NCBI GenBank assembly: GCA_037447655.1
Contig: JBBHKE010000546.1
Span: 1-37,067 of the forward strand
Direction: 5' to 3'
Length of the DNA stretch: 37,067 nucleotides
From: Zygnema cylindricum
Taxonomy: Eukaryota > Streptophyta > Zygnematophyceae > Zygnematales > Zygnemataceae
The position numbers and the translations under genes were made by a program. The notes beneath the pieces are model-generated. The model saw nothing but the letters and a program-made list of their open reading frames with translations. It had not been told where the DNA came from and did no database searches. Below, in pieces: positions 1 to 12,500 of this stretch (position 1 is its first letter; every line of letters starts with the position of its first letter).

Positions 1-197
<197 letters not shown>

Positions 198-285
198 ATA
201 ATTATAATAAAACGAAATAAAATGAAATAATGAAAAAAAAAACGAATTTAAATAAAATCATAATAAAGAAAACGAGATTTTTTAC

Positions 286-370
286 CGGAAAGGCCCTATG
301 ATGGAGGCACAAAAGACGAACGCATTCCGTACTTTTCAACCCCATCCCGCGAATTCCGACCAAAAATTCC
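286..370 (-). CDS. DML: DME-like exon 5: helix-hairpin-helix with catalytic lysine
   Basis: An 85-bp exon with a GTGACAG acceptor and a CCG|GTAAAA donor. With the CA carried from exon 4 it encodes QEFLVGIRGMGLKSTECVRL followed by LCLHHRAFP. This is the HhH-GPD hairpin (family pattern YLLSIRGLGLKSVECVRLLT). The lysine in GLKS is the family's Schiff-base nucleophile. The intron falls in phase 0 just before the expected VDTN, so the catalytic aspartate would start the next exon, outside the window. Intron 4 is 636 bp (371-1006). Confidence 0.92.
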
Positions 371-551
371 CTGTCACGTCACGCCCCTCTTATGGGGATT
401 TAAATATTCGGGTTTCGTAAGAAAGCAGGGAGAGAGGGACATGGAGAGGCAGTGGGTGTAGGGAGAGGGCGAGGGAAGGGAGAGTGTACAAGGGAGGGGG
501 AGTGAAGTTAGCGAATGAGTGACTAACAGAGAAAGTAATGATAATAAGCAG

Positions 552-593
<42 letters not shown>

Positions 594-3452
594 CTGCGTT
601 TTCCTGACTGTCCTTTTTGGTGTCTAAAAATCCTTCAAAATTCTCAGGAAAATTCCCTCTAAATCTTAAATCCCTAAAAAAACTTACAAATCTGTCAAAA
701 ACCCAACCCTAACCAAGCCTGACAATAAACCTCGATAAAAACCGTCGCAACAAAGGAAAAAAAAAACCTTAAACGCACTCTCTCAAATTTTCTCTCACAA
801 AGTCAACAAAGTTTTTCTTTCAAAGTCAACAAAGTTTCTCTCTCTCTCTCGGAAAGTCAACACTCTCTCTCTCAAAGATCAACAAAGTCTCTGTCTCTCT
901 CTCAAAAATCAACAAAGTCTCTTCCTCTCTCTCTCTAAGTGACCAGCCTCTCTCTCCCGGGCTTAGGGTTCATATTAGGGTTCGGGTCCTGGTTCCGCTG
1001 CCCTACTGTGCCAGGCTGGGCGTCACTCCGTGTAGCCACTCCAAATCCGCCCTCCCGAACCTCTCCCCGACCTGCTCCAGGAACGCCTGCCACCCACCCC
1101 CAGCGACCCACGCACCGTAATTACTGTGGATAAAAATCGCCATCTATCCACGCAGAACAACTCACCGTAATTACTGTGGATGAAACTCGCCGTCCATCCA
1201 CACAAAACTGCGAACCATAATGACTGTGGACGGAAAAAGTTGAGCGGAACTAGTGTCAGTGTTAGTGTGACTTTTTCTAGTATCCCTGAAAAACCGCGAC
1301 CCCAGCTGCCTCCGGGGACGTCTTGACCGCTCACCGTAATTACTGTGGATTTTGGCAGCAGTGGTTGTTTTTCACCGCCGCACCGTAATTAGTGTAGATC
1401 AGGACGTTTAATGTTGTTTTTCTCATTGTCCGCAATAGTGTCTGTTTCGAGCGTTGTTCCTATCTTTCTTTATTTTCATTTTAAAAAACTAAAACTAAAA
1501 CAACCAAAACTGAACAAAAATAACAGTGAACTCCGGCCACACTTAATTTTTTGCTATCGTAGACACCGTAATTAGTGTGCAAATTGGACTGTTATTAGTG
1601 TTTTTTAGTGTTGTTGGTACTATTCGTGCAAGAATCACAACAAAAGTTGACACAGAACTGTGATTAGTGTGGATTTTGATTTTCTATCCCGGACACCGTA
1701 ATTAGTGAGGATTCTTGTGGAAGCTATTAATTATTACTGTGCACCGTAACTAGTGAGGATTCTTGTGAAAGACCATTATTACATATTAGTGTGGATTCTG
1801 CGGTTGCTACAATTGCTCCGGATACTGCCAGGTGATGTCATGTGACGCACCATAATTATTGTGGACTGTTATTACCCAGACATCGAAAATCATGTGGATT
1901 TTGTTATGCAATTTTTTTCCGTTAAGTCAATATAACACCGAGAATCGCTATTAGAGAAAAAAAAAATAGCGCGGGAATTTTTTTGTATTAATAACTCTAG
2001 TTCTAATTAATAACAAATGACGGACGTTTCTGGAACACTTAAAGCAAGACGGGAGCACAAAATGTATTGAAGACGTTAACGTATAAAAATGTAATGTGAG
2101 GTTATAAATACAAAAATATAATGGGAGGTTATAAATACAAAATTATAGTGGGAGGTTGTTGGACAGCAGTAGGATGGGCCTGCCTTAAATAGTGTTTGTA
2201 CAGATATGTGTATTAGGTGTTTAAGTCAAATCTGGAGTGTTTATAGTGCCCAAATACTCAAAGTTAATGCTCCAGATTTATCTGAAAGGTGTCAATTGAG
2301 GGAAAGGGAGAGGGAAAGGGAAAGGGAGAGGGAGAGAGGGAGGGAAAGAGAGAGAGAAGGAGAAGACAGGGAGAGGGAGAGATAACATAACATTGGAATT
2401 TTATTCGACATTTGACATTCAACAGTTCGGCATTTAACATGTGACCTTCAACATTTAACATTTGAAATTTGAATTTTAACTCTTAACATCTAACATTTAG
2501 AATTTACCACTCACATTTTGCGTTGTCATTTGTCATTTGACATTTGACAGTCAACAGTCGATAGTCGACAGTCGAAAATTGACAGTCGAAAATTGACAGT
2601 CGACAGTGGACAGTTGACAGTCCATAGTTGACAATTAACAGTTGGCAAGTGACCGTTGACAGTTGATAGCTGACAGTTGACAGCTGTCAGTTAAAAATTA
2701 ACAGTTGTTAGTCAACAGCTGTCGCTTGACAATTGGCATTCAAGCTCCACCTGACGTTGAGGCTTAACAGTTCAACAACTAACATCGCAGTATTTGACAA
2801 CAGACCTCTACACTGCCCACCACTGTTACTGCTAATCACAACAATTCAGTCGGGACTTTTTTGACCAAAAACCACGTCAATAACAGTATTTAAGGGATGG
2901 GCTAAAACCTGCCACGTCTCCCTACACTAAAATAGTATTATCCATTGGAATTCCGCATTTTATACTAACAGCAATGGGAAGTGTATACCCATCCCTATTA
3001 GAGTTGATCACTCGTATTCGAGTTTTCCTGACCATGAGTTAGTGTTGATAACTCAGCCTTTATGAAGTGACCCACAATGAGCCACGTGGCAGAACATAAT
3101 TTAGTGTAGTTAAATTTAATTAAGTGTAACACGAATAATTCAATAACTCTAATAACGATCGGCAGTGTACACCGTGTATCACTATTAGTGTTGATGTTTA
3201 TTTAGCCACTTAAAACATCTTTTCTCCGTCCACACTAGTCAGATTGTTAATCCGTCGGTTGAGATTGAAAGGTGAGATTCACACCTTCCGGTTGGCAGTC
3301 TCCGGTCAGAAATTGGTATGTGTGCACGCAAAAAATATGTTCTAAGTGGTAAAAAAATCATTGACACTAATAGCGATACACGGTGTAGCTTTGGGCTTCT
3401 GTTGGGCATTCGACATTTAACAGATGTTTTGACATCTGTTGGACATCTGCCT

Positions 3453-3501
<49 letters not shown>

Positions 3502-6500
3502 CTAGCATGAAACCTCTAGGCCGTGAATAATTATTAACGTTAACAAGGCAAATTCAGTGCCGGTTTTTACTTGCCCTCCGATCACAAAATAACGTTCATA
3601 GTACTGATTGTGTTTTTTAACACAGATTCTTAAAAAGGCTCAAAAAAAGCCACGTTATTTGAAACTGAATTAGAGTTAACAACACTAACACTAATTAATT
3701 TATTTACTCTAATAACGAGTTACGGTGTACCGTTCAGCATTTAGCATTTCACGACTTAATATTCGAGAGCCGACATTTGATATTCCTTTTTCCTTATACA
3801 ACATCGGGCCAGTTCTCATTGCAACATTTGACATTTTACTTCCGGCATTTAAAACCCGGCATTCGACATCTGACATTCAACACCCAACATTCGAATTCTA
3901 CAATTGACATTTGATTTGACGATTGACATCCAAATTCAAAACTCGACAGTCATAAAAAACTCAAAATCGTCCCCCCGAAACTCAAAACCTGAAATTCGAC
4001 ATCCGATGTCCGACATTCAGGATCTGACGTCTTAACTTACGACATTCAAAATTTGACATTTGACATTCGACATTCGACCACTCGACCACTCGACATTCGA
4101 CATTCAACATTCGACATTCGACATTCTGTTTTTTACATTCATCATCAGACATTAACCATCAAACCAAACTCAACCACATTCCTCTGCCCCCTCTCTCCCC
4201 TCTCCCCTCTCCCTTACCCATTCCTTCCCACCAATCTTCTCCTTCCCTACCTTTATCCTCCCTGCAAGCATATAGTGTTGCCCTCTCTCTCTGATGACAT
4301 CAGCAATCTCCTCCACGGACGCCATTCTGACTGCTTCCCAGTCAACCGAACTTGTCTCCATTCTCACTCCCCATTCAGAAGCCTCCGAATTCTCCGCCAC
4401 CTGGCGTTTAATTTTCAGCCAGTCACGATCCTCTCCGGTACGCCCCTTTGGACCCTTTCTTCCGAAAACTTTTGCTTTGGACTCCCTCTGGCCCCTCTCA
4501 AGTCCTGCCATTTGTCCTTTTCCTGCTGACATGGCAGCTTCAGAGTTGGCGTGAGCTGGCTCTGAGTCAGCTGCTGGTGCCATTGCTGACGTGGCAAGAT
4601 CAGGGTTTGCAGAAGTGGCAAGGTCAAGATTTGCTGACGTGGAAACATTATGGTTTGTTGACGTGGCAAGACTCTTGTTTGCTGACGTGGCAGGATCAGG
4701 GTTTGCTGAAGTGGCAATGTCAAGATTTGCTGACGTGTAAATATTATGGTTTGCTGACGTGGCAGAACCAGGGTTTGCTGATACGGCAAGGTCAAGGTTT
4801 GCTGACGTGGAAAGATTAGGGTTTGATGATGTGGCAAGGTCATTGCTCACTGAGGTGGCAAGGTCAAGATTTGCTGACGTGGCGAAATAGAGGCTAGCTG
4901 ACGTGGCAGGAACAGGGTTCACTGACGTGGCAGGAACAGGGTTCACTGACGTGGCAAGGTACTGTGACATGTCGTGACATGCTGATGTGGGAGGATTTGT
5001 GGACAAGTTAACATTTGCTGACGTGGCAAGAGAAACCCTGCCCTCATGTTTCGGCACTTCCATTACAATCTCTTCCACTTCCTCCTCCTCTGTCCTCTCT
5101 CCTTTTCCCCTCTCCATCTCTCCCTCCCACACAGGAGAACACTTGAAACTTTCTTCTCCCTCTGCTTCTCTCCCTTGCTTTGTTTTTGTCCTATTGACTG
5201 ATAACATCTCCATCCCTCTTTCAATGTCTTCCTCATCTTCTTCTCTCTCGCCATCCGCATAATCAATCTCCAAATCATCAAGAGATCGAAAAAAAGACAT
5301 TTCCGTGAATACTCTCTCCATTCTCTTGTCTCCCTCCTCTCTCTCCTCTCTCTCCTCTCTCTCCTCTCTCTCCTCTCTCTCTCCCTCATTCTCGCCACTA
5401 ATCTCCTTTCCCATTCCTCTCTCCGCTCCTCTCTCCACTCCTTTCTCCACATCTACCTCTCTCTCTCTCCTCCTTCCCATCCTCTCATCATCATCGTCGT
5501 TTAAACTTAACTTTTTTAAAAACTCTCCAGTAATTTGAACTTCGTCTATTATGTTGCTATTTTTTTCTTGGTTTTTTACATCTGAACTTGTTATATTTCC
5601 GAAAAAGTTAACATCAAAATCTTTTCCTAACAAAGGAGAAGATTCATTTTTTTGAACGGAAGTCATGGTCCGTTCATCGGAATTAAATTTTACGACAGTT
5701 TTTGAATCCAATTCTCGACGAAATTTTCGAGAAAATGCCCGAAGCGACATAAAAGCCGAGCTGCGTGTCAATAAAAAAGGGTGGGAAAAAAATGAAAAGT
5801 AAATGAAGTACATTGAATAGAAATTTGATGATTCTAGATTCTAAGAACATAAAGTGATCACTCGGAAATTTTTTTCTTACATTTCTCCCTGGCTATTACT
5901 TCTCATTGTGTAATTAACAAATTCCGTGTTCGAGAACGGCGTCACAGTTTTTGAACTAGATTTAGTGTAGATCCACTACTTTTGTGGGTACTTTGTGAAT
6001 TGTTGTATGTATGTGTAGTGATATTTTGTGTATTAATAGTGTTGTAGCAATATAGTATGTGTAGTAATATAGTATGTTTAGTAACATAGTATGTGTAGTA
6101 ATATAGTATGTGTAGTAATATAGTATGTGTAGTAATCTAGTATGTGTAGTAATATAGTATAGAGATACTATACGTATAATAATAATACTTATGTTAAGAT
6201 TTGCCACCTTGTTGTCGAACAATTGCATGTTCGACATTTCAAGAAAATAATGTCGATTAAAAATGTGACTAACCTTTTTGTCTCCTAGTGGACAACAAAC
6301 CGTACGAGCAATGATGTTTATGACAACAATTGGACATGTACATTTAAACATTTAATGTCCACGTATAGTATGATTGAAGATTTATTATCATGTGTTTATT
6401 TGTATTTATGATTTGAACGTTTATTATTAAATCTTGGACATGCGAAGCTTGCAAAAAAAACATTATTCGAGTTGTTAATGAGATCGTTCACCCTCACCAT

Positions 6501-9500
6501 AATTAGTGTTGATCCCTTTATAGAAAACCTTACAGCAGGGATAAAGGTTTGGATTCTTACACACAAAACCTTTTAATGGGGATAAAATTGCACCCACTCA
6601 CTATGATTAGTGTGGATACTTTGACAAAAAAACATTCTAAACCTTCTAATGGAGATATTAGTCACCAGTCACTATCATTAATGTGGATTCTTTTTCAGAG
6701 ATCCTCAAAATCCAGAAAAAAGTGAAGAGGAGAAACGTGAGTAATTTTTTTTTTCCAAGTTTAAAAGTTTTGGGAACCGAACATCGAAATATTCACACAG
6801 GTTTTGAACCCTATACATTGGAAATGTAAAAATTATGTTTGAAATAAATTAATTTAAAATTTTCCCACGAAAACTTATCATTTTTCTGGATCTTCTAGTG
6901 GTTATACGAAAAAAAATTGGGATTTTTCTTCTTAACTTTATCGTTCGTGAATGAAAAATTATGATATTTTGACATGCACAATTTGCATAGACAAGAAAAA
7001 AAAACTTTATATTGTTGGTCATTTTATGGAATGAAGTCAAACAACAATAGCCGTATAAACGAAAAAAAACCAACACCTATACAAAATAAATAAATAAATA
7101 AAAAATAAAAAACTCAAAATTTCAACACTGTATGTGGTTTGAAACTCCACCTCGACAAATGATCCGAAACGTTTTGTGTGAGAAACGCTCCCACAACGGA
7201 ATCCACAACGGAACCGTTCCATGGAAGGAAACGTCGATCTCCTAAAAAAATTAAAAAAAAATAGAACAAGTACTTTTGGTTCAAGATGTTTTTTGGCAAG
7301 TTTACTGTTGTTTTCGAAAAAGAAAAAAAAGAAAGAATAATAATGTAATTTCAGTTCATACATACATACATACATACATGTATACATATTTACATATATA
7401 CTTATAAAACACATTTTACCAACGTTCCCAAATACATTACTTTCAAATCAATTTTCCTCGAAAAATGCTACAGTTTCTCATCAAAATTTACTACTTGGAA
7501 ACACAAACATTCCATTATCACCAAATTAACAAAGTGGTGGGATTTAATTTTTCCATCGATTATCTTCACTCTTTCACTTCACCCTCGCAACATTCTCGCT
7601 CTCTCTCCTTCTTCACTCGCCCGCCTTTCTCCTAACTCTTCCTCTCCTTCTCTCCCTCTCCTTCTTCAATGGCCACTCCATATCAGCAGTTTTATACTCC
7701 AAAAAGACCTTCCTTCAAGACGTTTTCTAATCAACATTTTCAAAATTTCTTTTCATTTTCTTTTTTTAGTGACATTTCTTCTTCAACATTTTTGTTCTCA
7801 CATTTCTTCGTTAAATCTGTCTTATCAATTTCCGCCCACCTTGAACGTGATGCATCCTATACAAAAAAAGTTCGACTCGATTCTTCATTTCCAATTGGGC
7901 CTCTCTCAACTTCTCTCCCTCCACCCCCTTTGGAAAAGCTTCCCATTCTAACAATCCTACCGGAATTTTCGGTCCCCATTCTTTTTCTCCGGGCAGGTCG
8001 AAAAAAACTTTTGGGACCAAAGGTTTGACTTTTTTAGGTTTGACCAATGAGATTTCTCGCATTGAGTTAAAAACTACAAGTTCCAAAGGGGTTTTATTGA
8101 GGTCTATTATAGGCTCCACTATATTTTCTTCCAATTGTTTTTCTTCTAATGGTTTTTCTAACTGGTTTTTCCTTCTTGGAACGAGTTTTTTTCCTAATGA
8201 AGATGGTTTTAAAGTTAGAGTATTTGACTGGAAAGAAGATGGGTTTGTGATAGTAGATGGTGACAAATAATCGAGAAAAAGAGAATTAAAAAAGGGAATG
8301 GTGTCTAACACTCCCATTTGGGTATAATACGGTATAGTAAAATTTGTAAAAGTGGCTATATCATGAGGATTGGAGATTGAATCAATTTCATTTTGAAATT
8401 GAGTTTGAGATTGAGTTTGAAATTGATTTTGAGAAAATTGAGTTTGAAATTGATTTTGAGAAAATTGAGTTTGAAATTGATTTTGAGAAAATTGAGTTTG
8501 AAATTGGGTTTGAGTATTTACAAAGGGTGTTTCATTAACGGTTTCGTTTACGGAAGTAATACCGTTATCGGTTTGCATTTCATTTCGTTGTGAAATTGAG
8601 TTTGAAGAGGAAGATAATGAGGGTTGATAAAATGACATTGGAGTGGAATTTGAAGAAGAAAAAGAATCTCGTCTTCGTGACGGTGTAAATTCCGGTTCAA
8701 AATTTACCCCTTTTTTTTTAACCACATTAAAATGGTCAGAATCGACAACTTTTCCCACATTCTTTTCAAGGAAACCTTCAACTTCAATATTTTGTTCAAT
8801 GTTTTGTTCAATGTTTTGTTCAATATTTTGTTCACTATTTTGTTCAATATTTTGTTCCCAATTTAAATTTAAATCCAAATTTGTACAAAACCTTTCTGAT
8901 TCATTATGATTCCTAGTCGTAATATTGTTTAAACTCATGTTATTTAAACCTTTACATCTTAAAACTCCAAGATCCCTTGTTTCTGTTTCCAAATTTTGTT
9001 TTACACTCGATCTTTCACCAAACCCACAAACTTCTCTATCCGTTTCTTTTACAAACAATTTCTCTCTCTCTTCTTCCCCTTTTTGGTTTTCCAAAGTTCC
9101 AGTTAGACCCATTTGTGCCCTTCTTCTCAACTCAAATATTTCGTCCTTTTCTCGCTTTCTTTTGACATTTTTGCAAACCGCACAAAGACATGGGTCCTTT
9201 TTGTACTTCTCCCGTTTATTTTTTTTCAAATCTTTTTCTCTCTCTCCTTCTTCTCCTTTATCTCCAAATTCCCCTCCAACCTTTCTCTCTCTTCCCTTCT
9301 TTTTCTTTTGTATTTTAACTGTCTTGTCACCCTTAAATGTCGATTCGAGCCTTCTCTCTCCCGCGATTCCATAACTACCCTCTCCTCCTCTCTCTCGCGA
9401 CTCGCCTACCCTCTCTCCTATTCCCAAAATCCCTCCCTCTCCTCTCTCCTCCGTCTCCCTTTGCAAACCATTCAACTTCTCTCCTCCTGTTTGACTTCTC

Positions 9501-12500
9501 TTTTTTTCGTCTCCTTCGATACTCTTTCCCTCTGCCTTCTCTCCTCTCGTCTTTCTGTTTTTTGTCTTTTTTTCCGTCGATTTTTCTCCTTTTGTCGTTT
9601 TCTTCACTTTTTCCTTCAGAACCTTGGGCATATACTTTTTTTTCCTCGTATTCTCTTTCATTGAAACCAGATTTATGGGAGTTTTTGGACCTTCTGGAGT
9701 TTGTTTTTCCTGAGTATCTAGCGGAATCTCGTTCCATACTGTTTTGTCTTTAGTGGTCACAGAAAAATGGGAAATCGTTTCCGTGCGACCGTTTTGCATT
9801 TCTGTTCTAGTTTCAGTTACAGTTACAGTTACGGTTTCAGTTACAGTTACGGTTTCAGTTACGGTTTCGGTTTCAAACACGGTTTGTGCTTCAATTTCAG
9901 TTTCAATTTCAGTTTCGTTTCTCGGAACGGGAATTTGATGTTCCGTGAAAAAAAAAGGGATTTGTGGACCCAATTCGGGGCTAATGACATTTCGATAATT
10001 GTGGTTATTGGGAAAACAAGAAAATGATGGTGAAAAACGATTCGCAGAAGAAAAATCATTCTGACAAGAATTAGTCGAAAAGAGGTCTGTGGGATTCCCA
10101 ATTTTGGGAATTAGAACCAAAGGGGTAGAATTGTTAACAACGGTCAGATGAGAAAGATCGTTTGACAGGGAGGAGGTGAGTTTATTCGATGAATCTGGAC
10201 CTGTTTTTGAACCAGGTTCACTGAATCCCGCGTCCAAGAGTCGTGAATTTGAGAAATCGATTGGTTCCTCTCGAAAATGTTGGGGATTTTCGTAATTGAG
10301 GTCTTGATTTTGGGAATTTAAAGAGTTATAGATAGAATTAGATTCTTCGACTCGATTCGAAACTTTTATTGTACCCAAACCGAGCGATAAAAAGGACTCA
10401 TTTTCCTTTCGACCATAAACTTTTTCCGATTCTTCGGAGTTAACATTTCTTGTTTTTCTAGGTGATAAAGAGGAGACCATGTGATTTCTTTTCGAAAAAT
10501 TGGAATTGTTTTCTAAAAAATTGAGATTTTTTTCAGAAAAATTGGAGTTTTTTTCCGAAAAAATAATTTTTTTTTCCGAAAAATTGAAACCGGTCAACGA
10601 AAGTGATAAATTGATATCTCGATTTTTTCGAATGGGTTTCAGTTTAACTGCCTTTGGAGACGGTGTGAGAGGATCTAAAACTGCATTTTTTTCGTTTTTG
10701 TTCCGTTCTTCCGTTAAAAGGAACGATGACCTTTCAGTTAAGCGGAAAGGCGAATTTTCCGTTTCCATGTGTTTTTTCCCTATGGCCTCTCCTTTCCCAA
10801 ACTCAGAATCCCATTCTTCCAAAACATTTCTTGTAACTTCAAGCATTTCACTCACTTCTCCCACTCCCTCTCCCTCTCCTTCTCCCTCTATCTCGCCCTC
10901 TCCCTCTCCCTCTCCTTCTCCCCCTCTCTCTCCTTCTCCCTCTCTCTCTCCCTCTCCCTCTCTCGCTCCTCCCTCTCCCTCTCCCTCTCTTCCCCCTGCC
11001 AATATCATATGTTGTTCTATGTCTCCGATTTCTGTTAAATCTCTCTCCTTCTCCAAACTCTCCTCTCTCTCCCCTGTCAAGAATTTGAATTCCCCTAATA
11101 TAATATGGCCACTCTCTATCATTTCCTGACTTTCCTCTCCCTCTGTCCCTCCCGTTCTCTGCTCTTCTCTCTCTAGTGTCCCTTCCCTTCCCTCTCTCTC
11201 CTTTGCTAATTTTTCTACCGTCTGCGATTTTTTGTCTTTCTCTAATTCTCTTTTTCCCATCTCTTCCCTTTCCTCTTTCTCTCCCCTAATTGACTCTTTC
11301 TCCCACTCTCCTCGCTCCTCTCCCTCTATTATCTCCCCTTTCTGAGTTTCCTTGTCTCCCATTAACTCAATTTTCTCTCCCTGTTTTTCTCGCTTACTCC
11401 TCATAGATTCCCCTTCTCCCATCTCTCTCTCCTCCTTTAATTCATTCGCAAATTTTTGAATGCCTCCCTCTACTCCCTCCTCTCTCTCCTCTCCCTCCGT
11501 TCTTTCCTTGTCCTTTTTTCTTTCATTTCTCTCCCTCTCCTTACTCTCTACAATCTCCTCTTCATCACCATTCTCTCTCTCCACTCCTCCCTCCACCATC
11601 TCCTCTTTCCCCTCTCTGCTCCTTCTCTCATTTGACACTGCCATTTCTCCCTCCACTCTCCCCTCTCTCTCCTCCCTCTCTATTCCCTTCTCATTCTCCC
11701 CTCCATTGCCTCCAACCGATCCCTCCTCTCCCTCTTCTCTCTCTCTCTGTGTCCCTCTCCTTCTGCTCCGCTTCCCTGTCACAATTGTGAACCCCAGCAC
11801 ATGTCTCCTTCTCCCCCCCTTCATCTCTCCCTTTCCCTCCACTCCTTCTCTTTCTCCCTCCTCCTCCCTCTGGGGAACCAACACTCCAATCACCCTTTTT
11901 CTCTCAGCCATCTCCCTCTCTCCCCCTGGATAACTCTTTCCTTCACCACAATTTTCCCCAAGTCTCTCTCCCTCTCCCCCTTTCCAACCTCCCACTTTCC
12001 CACTTCTCTCTCCCTCTCCTCCACCCTTTCCCTTCCTCCCTCTCCTTCTCCCATTTCTCTCCCTCCCTCTCCCCTTTCTCTCCCTCCCTCTCCCCTTATG
12101 TAACTCCAACATTGCCTCATTATATTCGGTCAGCATCAAAAATATTTTTTTTCTGTCCCCGAAACTATTTCCCTTATTTCTCAACGACCTTCTCAGCCTC
12201 CCTCTCTCCCTCTCCCCCTCTCCTATCCTCTCCGTCTCCCTCTCCCTCTCTCTTGGAGTCTCCTCCTCCCTCGCATTCTCCTCTTCCCTCGCCCTCTCCA
12301 TTTCCCTCTCCCTCTCCCTTTGCCTCTCCTCCGACCTCTCCCTCTCCTCCTTGTTCTCCCTCACCCTCTCTTCCTCATCCCTTACCCTCTCCCTCCACTC
12401 TATTCTCCCACTCCTTCGCTCCTCCTCCCTCTCCCCCTCCCTCTCACTCTCCTTCTCCTCCCTTTCCTTCTCCATCTCCCGCTCTCTCCCCTTTTGCCTC

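Noticed and set aside
955-990. TTAGGGTTC words resembling telomeric repeat
   Set aside because: Only two imperfect copies, inside intron 4, with no tandem array.
4053-4529. Plus-strand frame with RHSTFDI repeats
   Set aside because: Translation of the GACATTCGA minisatellite running into the antisense of exon 3.
9113-9753. Long plus-strand open frames rich in F, L and S over exon 1
   Set aside because: They are antisense to GA-rich coding DNA; CT-rich strands rarely contain stops. No recognisable domain and no splice-consistent extension.
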